Shown piece after piece: positions 1 to 7,531 of a DNA stretch of 23,348 nt. The notes below the pieces were generated by a model. That model had not been told where the DNA came from. It did no database searches and saw only the letters and a program-made list of their open reading frames with translations. How positions within the stretch are numbered: position 1 is the stretch's first letter; each line of letters begins with the position of its first letter. Both the position numbers and the translations under genes were made by a program. Source of the stretch: UBA2386 sp046306335 (lineage in GTDB: Bacteria > Planctomycetota > UBA1135 > UBA2386); NCBI GenBank assembly GCA_046306335.1, contig JBKDXM010000029.1, forward strand, positions 1 through 23,348, in the 5' to 3' direction.

Positions 1-134
1 ACCCGGAGATCGCACAAAGCCGTGAACCCGAGAGACCACCGGTAAGCCGTGTGCGGGAAATCCGCACGCACGGTTTGAAAGGGGGTCTTGATTGCCTCTC
101 GCGCCAACCGGTGCGGGAGGAGTAAGGATCTACC
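1..134 (+). mobile_element. Group II intron, 3' end (domains V and VI)
   Basis: Positions 44-76 fold as a group II intron domain V. The catalytic AGC triad is at 45-47, the lower stem pairs 44-51 with 69-76, there is a two-base bulge (C67, G68), and the upper stem 52-57/61-66 closes on GAAA. A domain VI-like hairpin follows, with an 11-bp stem 95-105/110-120 and loop AACC, flanked by an AT-richer base (86-93 against 121-128) where the branch-point A would lie. Group II introns end in AY, so the 3' splice site is probably near 132-134. Domains I-IV and any reverse transcriptase gene would lie left of the window. The intron class and the exact 3' boundary are inferences. Confidence 0.85.
116..128 (+). 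promoter_or_regulatory. Ribosome binding site inside the intron end
   Basis: Two purine-rich stretches precede the ATG at 136: GGAGG at 116-120 (15 bases away, and in the domain VI stem) and AAGGA at 124-128 (7 bases away, the better spacing). Both lie inside the presumed intron. The unspliced RNA could therefore supply the Shine-Dalgarno sequence for the downstream peptidase, while splicing would replace it with the 5' exon's sequence. Confidence 0.5.
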
Positions 135-135
135 A

Positions 136-2904
136 ATGCGCACCGCCCTCGTCGTCCTGACGTTCCTCGCCGCGGCGACCGCCCAGGTCCCCGATCCCGG
201 CGCCGCGCCGGCCGCCGGGCCGCTGCTGCCCGACGTCGCCTACGACCCGGTGATCCCGACGCCGGATCGTTTCTTCGGCTTCGCCTGGGGCGACGAGGTC
301 ACCTTGCACGCCGACGTCGAGCGCTACCTGCAGGCGCTCGCCGCCGCAGCTCCCGACCGGCTGCGCCTCGTGCCCTACGGCAGCAGCCTCGAAGGCCGCA
401 CGCTCTACTACGCCGTGGTCGGTTCGCCGGCGAACCTGCGGCGGCTCGACGCCGTCCAGGCGGGCATGCAGCGGCTGGCCGACCCGCGCGGCCTCGCCGA
501 CGCCGAAGCCGACCGGCTGATCGCCGACCTGCCGGCGGTGGCGATGCTCGCCAACGGCGTGCACGGCGACGAGCCGTCGGGCACCGACGCGGCGCTGTTC
601 GTGCTGCACCACCTGCTCGCCGCTCGCGGCGAAGCGGTCGCCGACGCCGTGCTGCGCGAGTGCATCGTGCTGGTCGACCCGCTGCAGAACCCCGACGGCC
701 GCGACCGCTTCGTGCACGGCACACGCGCCGCGCGCGGCCGCTGGGCCGACGCGACGCCGCTCGGCGCCGAGCACAGCCAGCCGTGGCCCGGCGGCCGGCC
801 CAACCACGCGCTGTTCGACATGAACCGCGACTGGTTCGCGCTGACGCAGCCGGAGACGCGCGCGCGCGTGCGCGCCTTCCAGCAGTGGTGGCCGCTGGTG
901 TACGCCGACCTGCACGAGATGGGCGGCAACTCGACGTACTACTTCGCGCCGCCGGCGGCGCCGCTGCACGACGAGATCACGGCGTCGCAGCGGCAGTGGC
1001 TCGACCGCTACGGCCGCAACAACGCGCGCTGGTTCGACCGCTTCGGTTTCGACTACTTCACGCGCGAGTCGTTCGACAGCTTCTATCCCGGCTACGGCGA
1101 AGGCTGGCCGACGTTCCACGGCAGCGTCGGCATGACCTACGAGATGGCGAGTTCGCGCGGCCTCGTGTTCCGCCGCAAGGACGAGAAGCTGCTGCACTAC
1201 CGCGACTGCATCCGCCGCCACTTCGTCGCCTCGCTGGCGACGGTCGAGACGCTGGCCGGCGGCGCCAAGGACGCGCTGCGGGCCTTCCTCGCGCACCGGC
1301 GCGCCGGCGTCGCGCGCGGCGACGGCCCGACCAAGGCCTGGGTGTTCCCGCCGGTCGGCGCCCGCACGCGGCTGGCGCGGCTGATGACCCTGCTCGCCGA
1401 ACAGGGCATCGAGGTCGCGCGGACGACGGTGCCGTGGACGTGCGCGGCGGCCGCGCCCCTCGCCGGCGGCGAGCCGGCGGCGCGCGAGTTCCCGGCCGGC
1501 ACGTTCGTGGTGTCGGCGGCGCAGCCGGCCAGCACGCTGGCGACGGTGCTGCTCGAACCGCACGCGCGGCTCGACGACGCGTTCCTCGCCGAGCAGGTGC
1601 GCCGCGAGCAGAAGCGCCGCGACACCGAGTTCTACGACCTCACGGCGTGGGCGTTGCCGCTGCTGTTCGGCGTCGAGTGCTGGCGCGCCGGCGCACCCGC
1701 GCCCGCCGGGCTCGCAGCGGTGGCCGCCGGCGCGGCGACCACCGGCGCGCCGGCGCTGCGCGCCGAGCCGCCGAAGGTCGCCTACGTCGTGGCGTGGGGG
1801 CAGAACGGCGCCGCCGCGCTGCTCGCTGAACTGCTGCGCCGTGGCGTCAAGGCGCGCATCCTCGACGAGCCGTTCATGCACGACGGCGTGCGGTATCCGG
1901 CCGGTTCGTTCGTGGTCAAGGTGCACGACCAGCCCGCCGACCTGCACGCCCGCGTGCGCGACCTCGCCGCGACCCACGGCGTCACGCCGGCGTGCGCCGA
2001 CGCGTCGTGGGTCGACGACGGTCCCAACTTCGGCAGCAACGAAGGCCACGCGCCCAAGGTGCCGCGCGTCGCGCTGCTGTGGGACCGCCCGACCAACGCC
2101 AACTCGACCGGATGGGTGCGGTACCTGCTGGAACAGCGCTACGGCGTGCCGGTGTCGCCGATCCGCACGCACGATGTCGGCCGCGCCGAACTGGAGCGCT
2201 TCACCGTGCTGGTGATGCCGGAGGGCAGCGGCTACCAGCATGGACTCGGCAGCGGCGGCGCTGCCGCCATCAAGGACTTCGTGCAGCGCGGCGGCGTGCT
2301 GGTCGCGCTCGGTTCGGCGTCGCGCTGGCTGATGGAGAAGGACGTCGCCTTGCTGGCGAGCGAGGCCGAGCCGCGGCAGAAGCCGAAGGGCGAGGCCGCA
2401 GCGAAGGACACCGGCACGCCGGGCGACGCGGACGCCGCGAAGCCGGCGGCCGAGCCGAACGACGAGCCGGCGGACAAGCCGTCCGACAAGCCGGCGGCCG
2501 CCGACAAACCGTTCGACTACGACGCCGCGATCCGCCCCGACAAGGAGCCGCCGCCGAACACGCCTGGCGCGATCCTCGCCGTCGCCGTCGACCGCGAGCA
2601 CTGGCTCGGCTTCGGCTACGACGGCGCGGCGTCCGTCGTGCACGACAGCTCGCACATCTTCACGCCGCTGAAGCTCGACCGCGGCACCAACGTGGCGATC
2701 TACGAAGCGCCCGAGCGGCTGGTGCAGGCGGGCTTCGTGTGGCAGGAGAGCCGCAAGCAGCTGCCGCGCAAGGCGTGGCTGGTGCACCAGCCGCACGGCC
2801 GCGGCCACGTCGTCGCCTTCGCCGAGGACCCCAACGTGCGCGGCTTCGCCGACGGCCTCAACCTGTTCCTGCTCAACGCCGTGCTGGGGACCGCCGGGCG
2901 CTGA
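136..2904 (+). CDS. Secreted M14-family zinc carboxypeptidase
   Basis: The protein has 922 residues and would cleave C-terminal residues from peptides outside the cytoplasm. An N-terminal signal peptide (hydrophobic core about residues 4-14, probable cleavage after ATA at 14-16) supports the ATG at 136 over an upstream TTG. The M14 zinc site is visible: H143 and E146 in HGDEPSG, and H260 in DLHEMGG. Substrate-binding NPDGR (185-189) and NRDW (230-233) and the candidate catalytic Glu336 in TYEMASSRG complete it. Residues about 640-735 look like a class I amidotransferase/DJ-1-type Rossmann domain (VLVMPEG, then a GG-rich strand). Such a C-terminal module is common in large bacterial M14 proteins. 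Residues about 748-798 are a Lys/Pro/Ala/Asp-rich low-complexity insert. The gene starts directly after the group II intron. Peptide specificity cannot be read from the sequence. Confidence 0.9.
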   Translation: MRTALVVLTFLAAATAQVPDPGAAPAAGPLLPDVAYDPVIPTPDRFFGFAWGDEVTLHADVERYLQALAAAAPDRLRLVPYGSSLEGRTLYYAVVGSPANLRRLDAVQAGMQRLADPRGLADAEADRLIADLPAVAMLANGVHGDEPSGTDAALFVLHHLLAARGEAVADAVLRECIVLVDPLQNPDGRDRFVHGTRAARGRWADATPLGAEHSQPWPGGRPNHALFDMNRDWFALTQPETRARVRAFQQWWPLVYADLHEMGGNSTYYFAPPAAPLHDEITASQRQWLDRYGRNNARWFDRFGFDYFTRESFDSFYPGYGEGWPTFHGSVGMTYEMASSRGLVFRRKDEKLLHYRDCIRRHFVASLATVETLAGGAKDALRAFLAHRRAGVARGDGPTKAWVFPPVGARTRLARLMTLLAEQGIEVARTTVPWTCAAAAPLAGGEPAAREFPAGTFVVSAAQPASTLATVLLEPHARLDDAFLAEQVRREQKRRDTEFYDLTAWALPLLFGVECWRAGAPAPAGLAAVAAGAATTGAPALRAEPPKVAYVVAWGQNGAAALLAELLRRGVKARILDEPFMHDGVRYPAGSFVVKVHDQPADLHARVRDLAATHGVTPACADASWVDDGPNFGSNEGHAPKVPRVALLWDRPTNANSTGWVRYLLEQRYGVPVSPIRTHDVGRAELERFTVLVMPEGSGYQHGLGSGGAAAIKDFVQRGGVLVALGSASRWLMEKDVALLASEAEPRQKPKGEAAAKDTGTPGDADAAKPAAEPNDEPADKPSDKPAAADKPFDYDAAIRPDKEPPPNTPGAILAVAVDREHWLGFGYDGAASVVHDSSHIFTPLKLDRGTNVAIYEAPERLVQAGFVWQESRKQLPRKAWLVHQPHGRGHVVAFAEDPNVRGFADGLNLFLLNAVLGTAGR

Positions 2905-2962
2905 CGCCGGCGCCGCGGCGGCCGGGCGTGCGCGCCGCGGCCGCGGTCGGCATGATGGCGGC

Positions 2963-3973
2963 GTGCCGCTCGCCGACCCGACGCCCGTCGTGACCCACAC
3001 CCGCGTCGCCGCGCTCTCGCTCACGGTCGCGGTCGTCCTGCTGGCCGTCAAGTCGTACGCGTGGGTGCTGACCGGCTCGCAGGCGATCTTCAGCGACGCC
3101 GCCGAGTCGATCGTCAACGTCGTCGCCGCCGCGTTCGCGTTCCGTGTGCTGGCGTGGTCCGGCCAGCCGGCGGACCGCGAGCACCCGTTCGGCCACGGCA
3201 AGATGGAGTACTTCTCCGCCGCGTTCGAAGGCGGGCTCGTGGTCGCCGCCGCGCTCGCGATCCTGTGGCAAGCGACCGACGCGCTCATCGACCGGACGCA
3301 GCCGCAGCAACTCGACGTCGGCCTGCTGCTGACCGTCGGCGCCGGCCTCGCCAACGGCGCGCTCGGTCTCTACCTGATCCGCTACGGCCGCGCGCACCAC
3401 TCGGCCGCGATCGAGGCCGACGGCCACCACGTGCTGTCGGACTTCGTCACCAGCGCGGGCGTCGTCGGCGGCCTGCTGGCGGTCAAGTTCACCGGCGTGT
3501 GGTGGCTCGATCCGGCGGTCGCGCTCGCCATGGGCCTGATGCTCGTGCGCACCGGCTGGCGGCTGGTTCGGCGAGCCGTCGGCGCGCTGCTGGACGAGGA
3601 GGACCCGGCCTTCGTCGGCAAGCTCGTGGCGATGCTGCAGCCGCACGTCCAAGGCGGGCTGATCCGCATCCACCAGCTGCGCGCGCTGCGCTCGGGCCCG
3701 TTCCACCACATCAGCGCGCACCTCGTCGTGCCCGAGTTCTGGTCGGTGCAGCGCGCGCACGACGCCGCCGAGGCGCTGGCCGCGCGCGTGCTCGCCGAGT
3801 TCGAGGGCGAAGGCGACATCGACTTCCACACCGACCCGTGCGAGCGCATGTGGTGCGCGACCTGCGACCTCGACGCCTGCTCGGTGCGCGCGCAGCCGTT
3901 CGCCGGCCGCAAGCCGCTGACCGTCGAAGAGGCGGTCGCGCCGGATCCGGCGTCGCACGGCCCGCTGGGCTGA
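2963..3973 (+). CDS. Cation diffusion facilitator (CDF) metal transporter
   Basis: This 336-residue inner-membrane protein resembles the Zn/Fe/Mn:proton antiporters of the CDF family. Hydrophobic segments begin at about residue 16. The TM2 metal site reads SDAAES (D45, E48), the loop motif HPFGHGK is at 74-80, and the TM5 site is H156 with D160 (GHHVLSD). Glu48 replaces the second Asp or His seen in many relatives. A cytoplasmic ferredoxin-like domain covers about 205-290. It is followed by a Cys cluster (C293, C298, C301, C306) that is probably a metal-binding tail. The GTG at 2963 is the longest in-frame start; a GTG at 2990 would also keep TM1 intact. It follows the M14 gene by 58 bases on the same strand and may share its transcript. 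Confidence 0.9.
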   Translation: MPLADPTPVVTHTRVAALSLTVAVVLLAVKSYAWVLTGSQAIFSDAAESIVNVVAAAFAFRVLAWSGQPADREHPFGHGKMEYFSAAFEGGLVVAAALAILWQATDALIDRTQPQQLDVGLLLTVGAGLANGALGLYLIRYGRAHHSAAIEADGHHVLSDFVTSAGVVGGLLAVKFTGVWWLDPAVALAMGLMLVRTGWRLVRRAVGALLDEEDPAFVGKLVAMLQPHVQGGLIRIHQLRALRSGPFHHISAHLVVPEFWSVQRAHDAAEALAARVLAEFEGEGDIDFHTDPCERMWCATCDLDACSVRAQPFAGRKPLTVEEAVAPDPASHGPLG

Positions 3974-3987
3974 CCCCGCCCGGGCCA

Positions 3988-4258
3988 GGATTCTGCGTCA
4001 CGGCAGGCCACGCCGCCCGGCGCGCACCGCAGTTGCTGTTCGTTCTGCTGCCGCCCCTCCGTTCGCGCTGCTCTGCTCTGTGCTCTCTGTGTTCTCTGTG
4101 GTTGTTCTGCTTCTGCAGCAGCAGCAGAAAGGAACCACAGAGAACACAGAGGACACAGAGACCAGACACCAAGTGCCCCGCAGCAAGCAGCACCCAGGAG
4201 ACGCGGGGCAGCGGGTTGCAATCCGCGACCCGGCGCGCGTCCCGTGACGCAGACTCCT
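3988..4258 (+). repeat. Mini-element A with terminal inverted repeats
   Basis: This non-coding unit begins GGATTCTGCGTCACGG (3988-4003) and ends with its inverted counterpart CCGTGACGCAGACTCC (4242-4257), one mismatch apart. The left 40 bases resemble the left end of unit B (4264-4303). The right 29 bases (to 4260) match the right end of unit B (to 4424) with one difference. The unit contains the CACAGAG hairpin. No transposase is present, so it looks like a MITE- or REP-like intergenic element. Confidence 0.65.
4076..4160. repeat. Long CACAGAG-type hairpin
   Basis: Arms 4076-4103 and 4133-4160 are inverted repeats matching at 26 of 28 positions. A perfect 19-bp core pairs 4085-4103 with 4133-4151 (AACCACAGAGAACACAGAG). 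The loop, 4104-4132, contains a smaller TTCTG/CAGAA stem. The low-GC ACACAGAG composition contrasts sharply with the surrounding DNA. Either strand would fold into a strong stem-loop. Confidence 0.85.
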
Positions 4259-4274
4259 AGGAGTCTGCGTCACG
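4243..4274. repeat. Perfect 32-bp palindrome at the A/B junction
   Basis: The sequence 4243-4274 is identical to its reverse complement, with CCTAGG (4256-4261) at the centre. It forms where the right end of unit A abuts the left end of unit B. Each half is the shared terminal repeat CGTGACGCAGACTCC. A third half-copy with the same CTAG end is at 4406-4424. Confidence 0.9.
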
Positions 4275-4424
4275 AAAGGCCGCGCCGCCCGGCACGCGTC
4301 TTCGCGTCCGGGAGCTCGCCGCCGATCCTCGGCGAATCCACCGATTCGCCTGCGGTCGTCGGCTTCGCCCCGACCGCGAATCCGCGCGCCGGATCGGCGC
4401 GCGTTCCGTGACGCAGACTCCTAG
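4259..4424 (+). repeat. Mini-element B, second tandem copy
   Basis: This shorter relative of unit A has left terminal repeat GGAGTCTGCGTCACG (4260-4274) and right terminal repeat CCGTGACGCAGACTCCTAG (4406-4424). Its interior (about 4300-4400) is GC-rich with no convincing reading frame and lacks the CACAGAG hairpin. The two units lie head-to-tail between the CDF gene and the fucosidase. They fill most of the 500-base stretch 3974-4475, in which I see no gene. Confidence 0.65.
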
Positions 4425-4447
4425 CGGCCACCAGGGGCAATCCGAGG

Positions 4448-4473
4448 GCCTGAAGAACGGTCCGTCCTCAGGC
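4448..4473 (-). terminator. Hairpin after the NrtR-like/SPFH/NADK/fucosidase operon
   Basis: On the minus strand a 9-bp stem (4473-4465 with 4456-4448, GCCTGAGGA against TCTTCAGGC, one G-U pair, 8-base loop) begins two bases after the fucosidase stop codon. No U-tract follows, as is common in GC-rich genomes. Its position suggests a terminator or an mRNA 3' stabiliser. Confidence 0.55.
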
Positions 4474-4475
4474 TG

Positions 4476-6539
4476 TCAGTGGCGCAGGCAGCCCGCGTCG
4501 AGTGGCGCGAACGGCCCGCCCGGCGCGGCCCACTGCAGTTCGAGCGACGCGCCGCCGCTGGCGTTGAACCAGACGACCTCGATCGCGTGCAGGCCGGCCG
4601 CGAGCGCGATCTCGCCGCGCTTCTCCGTCGGACCGTGCAGGCCGTCGTGGTCGACGACCACCTGCCCGTCGAGCCACAGCTTGCTGCCGTCGTCGCTGGC
4701 CAGCGCGAAGCGGTACACGTCGTCGCGCGGCGCGAGCAGGAAGCCGCGGTACACGAGCGCGACGCGTTCGCCGGGCTCGCGCAGCGGACCGACGCTGGCG
4801 ACGACGTCGCGGGCGGTCACCGGCAGGCCGCCGCGGTCGTCGGGGATCGACCGCCAGTCGACGGCGTGCCGTTCGACGATGAGGCCTTCGCGGGTCGCCA
4901 GCGCCTTGACCGGCGGCAGCGGCGTCGCCTGCGTGAACGCGCGCGCGGCGACCGGCCCGCGGCGCTTGCCCTGCCAGAACGTCGCCGCCTTCACCGTGCA
5001 CGAGTCCGTGATCCGCAGCGCGCCGCGGACCACGGGATCGCCGGCGACGGGGTCGCGGCCGTCGGTCGTGCAGCGCACCTCGACGCGCGGGTCGGCGGCG
5101 GCCACGTCGACGGCGAGCGTCCGCACGAACGACGAGGACTCCGCCGTGATCGTCGGCGCGCGGAACACCAGCGGCGTGCCGTCGACCTCCAGCGCCACGA
5201 CCGTCGCGATCGCGTCGATCGCCGCCGCCGGCACGGCGATCGCGACGCCGTCGTCGCTGGCGGTCGCGCGCAGGCGCTGGACCGGATCGCCGACGAGCCA
5301 GGCGCGGCGCGGCGCGCTGCCGAGCCCCGGCACGCGCAGCACGCCGTCCTTTGGCCAGTCGAACACGTGCAGGAAGAGCGTCGTGCGGTCGCCGGCGCGC
5401 TTCGTCGTGCAGCGGCCCCACGGCAGCGCATCGAACGGGCTCGCGGTCGTGCCGTGGATCGCCTCGCCGTTGCTCGCCATCCACGCGCCGACCTGCGCCA
5501 ACCGCTCGACGGCCTCGGGCGGGAACGTGCCGTCGGCGCGCGGGCCGACGTTGAGCAGGTAGTTGCCGCCCTTGCTGGCGACGTCGATCAGGTTGCGCAG
5601 CAGGTCCTTCGTCGACTTCCAGTCGCGGTCGGCGGCGTTCCAGCCCCAGTGCGCGTTCATCGTCATGCACGACTCCCAGTCGACGCCGGGCAGTCCCGTC
5701 GCCGGGATCTCCTGTTCGGGAGTGGCGAAGTCGCCGACGGCGTCGGCCGCGGTCGAGAAGCCGGCCATGCCGCCGCGGTGCACGTCGACGCGGTTGTTGA
5801 CCAGCATCGCGGGCGCGAGCTCGCGGCAGTGCGCGAACAGGCGCACGCCGCGCTCGTGGTTCCAGGTCGACTCCCACTCGCCGTCGAACCACAGGATCGC
5901 CGGCTGGTAGCGCTGCACGAGTTCGGCGACCTGCGCGTGCAGGTAGCGCTCGTAGCGCGCGAAGTCGGCGCCCGTCGCCGGCCGGTCGGTCTCCCACGGC
6001 CGGCGCGGCAGGTAGTCCGGGTGGTGCCAGTCCATGATCGAGTGGTACGTACCGAAGGCGAGGCCGTGCTTGCGGCACGCGGCAGCGAGCTCGGCGAGGA
6101 CGTCGCGGCCGTGCGGCGTGCGGCCGACGTCCCAGTCGGTGTGCTCGCTGTCCCACAGGCAGAAGCCGTCGTGGTGCTTGCTGGTGATCACGACGTACTT
6201 CATGCCCGCGGCCTTGGCCATGCGCGCCCATGCGTCGGCGTCGAAGCCGGTCGGGTTCCAGTTCGGCTGGTACTCGGCGTAGACCTCGCGCGGGATGCGC
6301 GCGCTGTCGCGGATCCACTCGCCGTAACCGTCGTGGTCGCGCCACTTGCCGGCGGGGATCGCGTACAGCCCCCAGTGCAGGAACAGGCCGAAGCGCGCGT
6401 CGCGCCACCACGCCATGCGTTCGTCCTGCGACGCGGGCGCGCGCCGGGGGTCGGGCGCAGCCGGCGGCGGCGGCGGCGCGGCGCAGGCGGCGAGGACGAC
6501 GGCGGCGGCGACGAGCGCGAGCGGGCGGAGCGCGGTCAT
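4476..6539 (-). CDS. GH29 alpha-L-fucosidase lipoprotein with PA14 domain
   Basis: The protein has 687 residues. It would release terminal alpha-L-fucose from glycans by the retaining GH29 mechanism. A lipoprotein signal with lipobox LAAC (Cys19) is followed by a Pro/Ala linker, so it is probably membrane-anchored outside the cytoplasm. The catalytic barrel spans about 40-350, with FGLFLHWG near 50, KHHDGF at 121-126 and the likely nucleophile D219 in LWFDGEW. A beta domain (about 360-440), a chitobiase/FN3-like segment (about 450-540) and a C-terminal PA14 domain (about 560-680, probable carbohydrate binding) follow. Its ATG overlaps the NAD kinase stop by four bases (ATGA), so it is the last gene of that operon. 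Why a secreted glycosidase is coupled to NAD genes is unclear. The acid/base residue was not assigned. Confidence 0.92.
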   Translation of the reverse strand: MTALRPLALVAAAVVLAACAAPPPPPAAPDPRRAPASQDERMAWWRDARFGLFLHWGLYAIPAGKWRDHDGYGEWIRDSARIPREVYAEYQPNWNPTGFDADAWARMAKAAGMKYVVITSKHHDGFCLWDSEHTDWDVGRTPHGRDVLAELAAACRKHGLAFGTYHSIMDWHHPDYLPRRPWETDRPATGADFARYERYLHAQVAELVQRYQPAILWFDGEWESTWNHERGVRLFAHCRELAPAMLVNNRVDVHRGGMAGFSTAADAVGDFATPEQEIPATGLPGVDWESCMTMNAHWGWNAADRDWKSTKDLLRNLIDVASKGGNYLLNVGPRADGTFPPEAVERLAQVGAWMASNGEAIHGTTASPFDALPWGRCTTKRAGDRTTLFLHVFDWPKDGVLRVPGLGSAPRRAWLVGDPVQRLRATASDDGVAIAVPAAAIDAIATVVALEVDGTPLVFRAPTITAESSSFVRTLAVDVAAADPRVEVRCTTDGRDPVAGDPVVRGALRITDSCTVKAATFWQGKRRGPVAARAFTQATPLPPVKALATREGLIVERHAVDWRSIPDDRGGLPVTARDVVASVGPLREPGERVALVYRGFLLAPRDDVYRFALASDDGSKLWLDGQVVVDHDGLHGPTEKRGEIALAAGLHAIEVVWFNASGGASLELQWAAPGGPFAPLDAGCLRH

Positions 6540-7531
6540 GGCGGCGGGGACTGTCGCATGCGCAGGGGGTGCGCGTCGACGTGGGACCGCGCCGTCGCGC
6601 CGGCGTCGACGCTTGGTTGGCCTCTGGCAACGTCGCGCGTGTCGCGGACGAGCCGGAGCACGCGCCCGGCGCAGCCGATCTCGACGCGGGCGCCGTAGGG
6701 CAGGTCCAGCCGGTCGGCTTCGATGCCGTCGCCGAAGACGCAGCCGCCCTCGTCCATCTCGCTGGCGAGCTGGAGCCGTTCGTCGGCGCGCAGCAGGCCT
6801 TCCTGGATGTCCGTGCCGGTGGCCTTCGAAGGAAAGGCCTCGCGGACGAAGAACGCCACGGCGCGATCGGTCGGCGTCGGCAGGGCGATCGTCGACTGCA
6901 TCGAGCCGTGCACCGACCGCGCCCAGCCGGTCGCCCCCGTGCCGCTGGCGACGATCACGCCGGACGACGAGTGCCGCTCGCTGTCGCCCCAGACGGCGAT
7001 GCGGTAGCGCGCCGACTGGTGCGAGCGGTGGCCGACGAAGACCTCGTTGAGGGCCAGCAGTTCCTGCCCGTCGTCGAGCCGGGCGGCGATCATGGTCCGC
7101 GCCTCGACCGGCGCCCGGCCGGCGGCGGCCTGCCGCACGAGGTCGGGTGCGGCCGCGACCGGGTTCGGCACCAGGATGCCGTCGAACCAGTCCGGGCTCG
7201 GGTTCACGCCGACCACCGGCTGGCCGTCGAGGTACTTCGCCAGGTTCGCCACGAGCCCGTCCTGGCCGACGGCGACGACGACGTCGTCGGGTTGGAACAG
7301 GAAGCGGTCGAACTCCTCGCGCCGTACGCGCGCGCGCCGCCAGTCGCGCGGCGCCGTGTTGTCGACGAGGGCGACCGCCGCCTCCTGCTCCTCGTGCCGC
7401 CGCTGCAGGTCGTCGAGCGACTGCTCGCGCTGCTGCAGGAAGAAGCGGGCCTGCCCGATCGTGCCGTGGCGGGCGAGCACGCGCTCGAACGCCGTCGTGC
7501 GCGTCGCGATGACGAGGCGCGGCGCGCTCAC
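6536..7531 (-). CDS. Divergent NAD kinase-like protein
   Basis: This 331-residue cytosolic protein probably phosphorylates NAD(H) or a related nucleotide. The NAD-kinase fold is recognisable. D91 lies in VAVGQDGL, where GQDG replaces the usual GGDG. It continues with VGVNPSP (107-113), the NE pair at 162-163, SGTGATGWA (196-204) in place of the usual PTGSTAY, and a late GDG (267-269). About 80 N-terminal residues with a short helical stretch precede the fold. The GTG at 7531 overlaps the SPFH stop by four bases (GTGA), which fixes the start and implies coupled translation. The altered nucleotide-binding motifs leave the true substrate open; lipid or other kinases of the same fold are possible. 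Confidence 0.82.
   Translation of the reverse strand: MSAPRLVIATRTTAFERVLARHGTIGQARFFLQQREQSLDDLQRRHEEQEAAVALVDNTAPRDWRRARVRREEFDRFLFQPDDVVVAVGQDGLVANLAKYLDGQPVVGVNPSPDWFDGILVPNPVAAAPDLVRQAAAGRAPVEARTMIAARLDDGQELLALNEVFVGHRSHQSARYRIAVWGDSERHSSSGVIVASGTGATGWARSVHGSMQSTIALPTPTDRAVAFFVREAFPSKATGTDIQEGLLRADERLQLASEMDEGGCVFGDGIEADRLDLPYGARVEIGCAGRVLRLVRDTRDVARGQPSVDAGATARSHVDAHPLRMRQSPPP

Noticed and set aside
130..3354. A 1074-codon open frame on the minus strand opposite the M14 and CDF genes
   Set aside because: It has Arg/Val/Gln-rich sequence with no domain and mirrors the GC-rich third positions of the real genes on the other strand.
4021..4200. CACAGAG repeats as a CRISPR array
   Set aside because: The repeats are inverted halves of one hairpin without regular spacers.
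4408..5562. A 384-codon plus frame opposite the fucosidase
   Set aside because: Ser/Thr/Arg-rich shadow with no family resemblance; the minus frame is a clear GH29.
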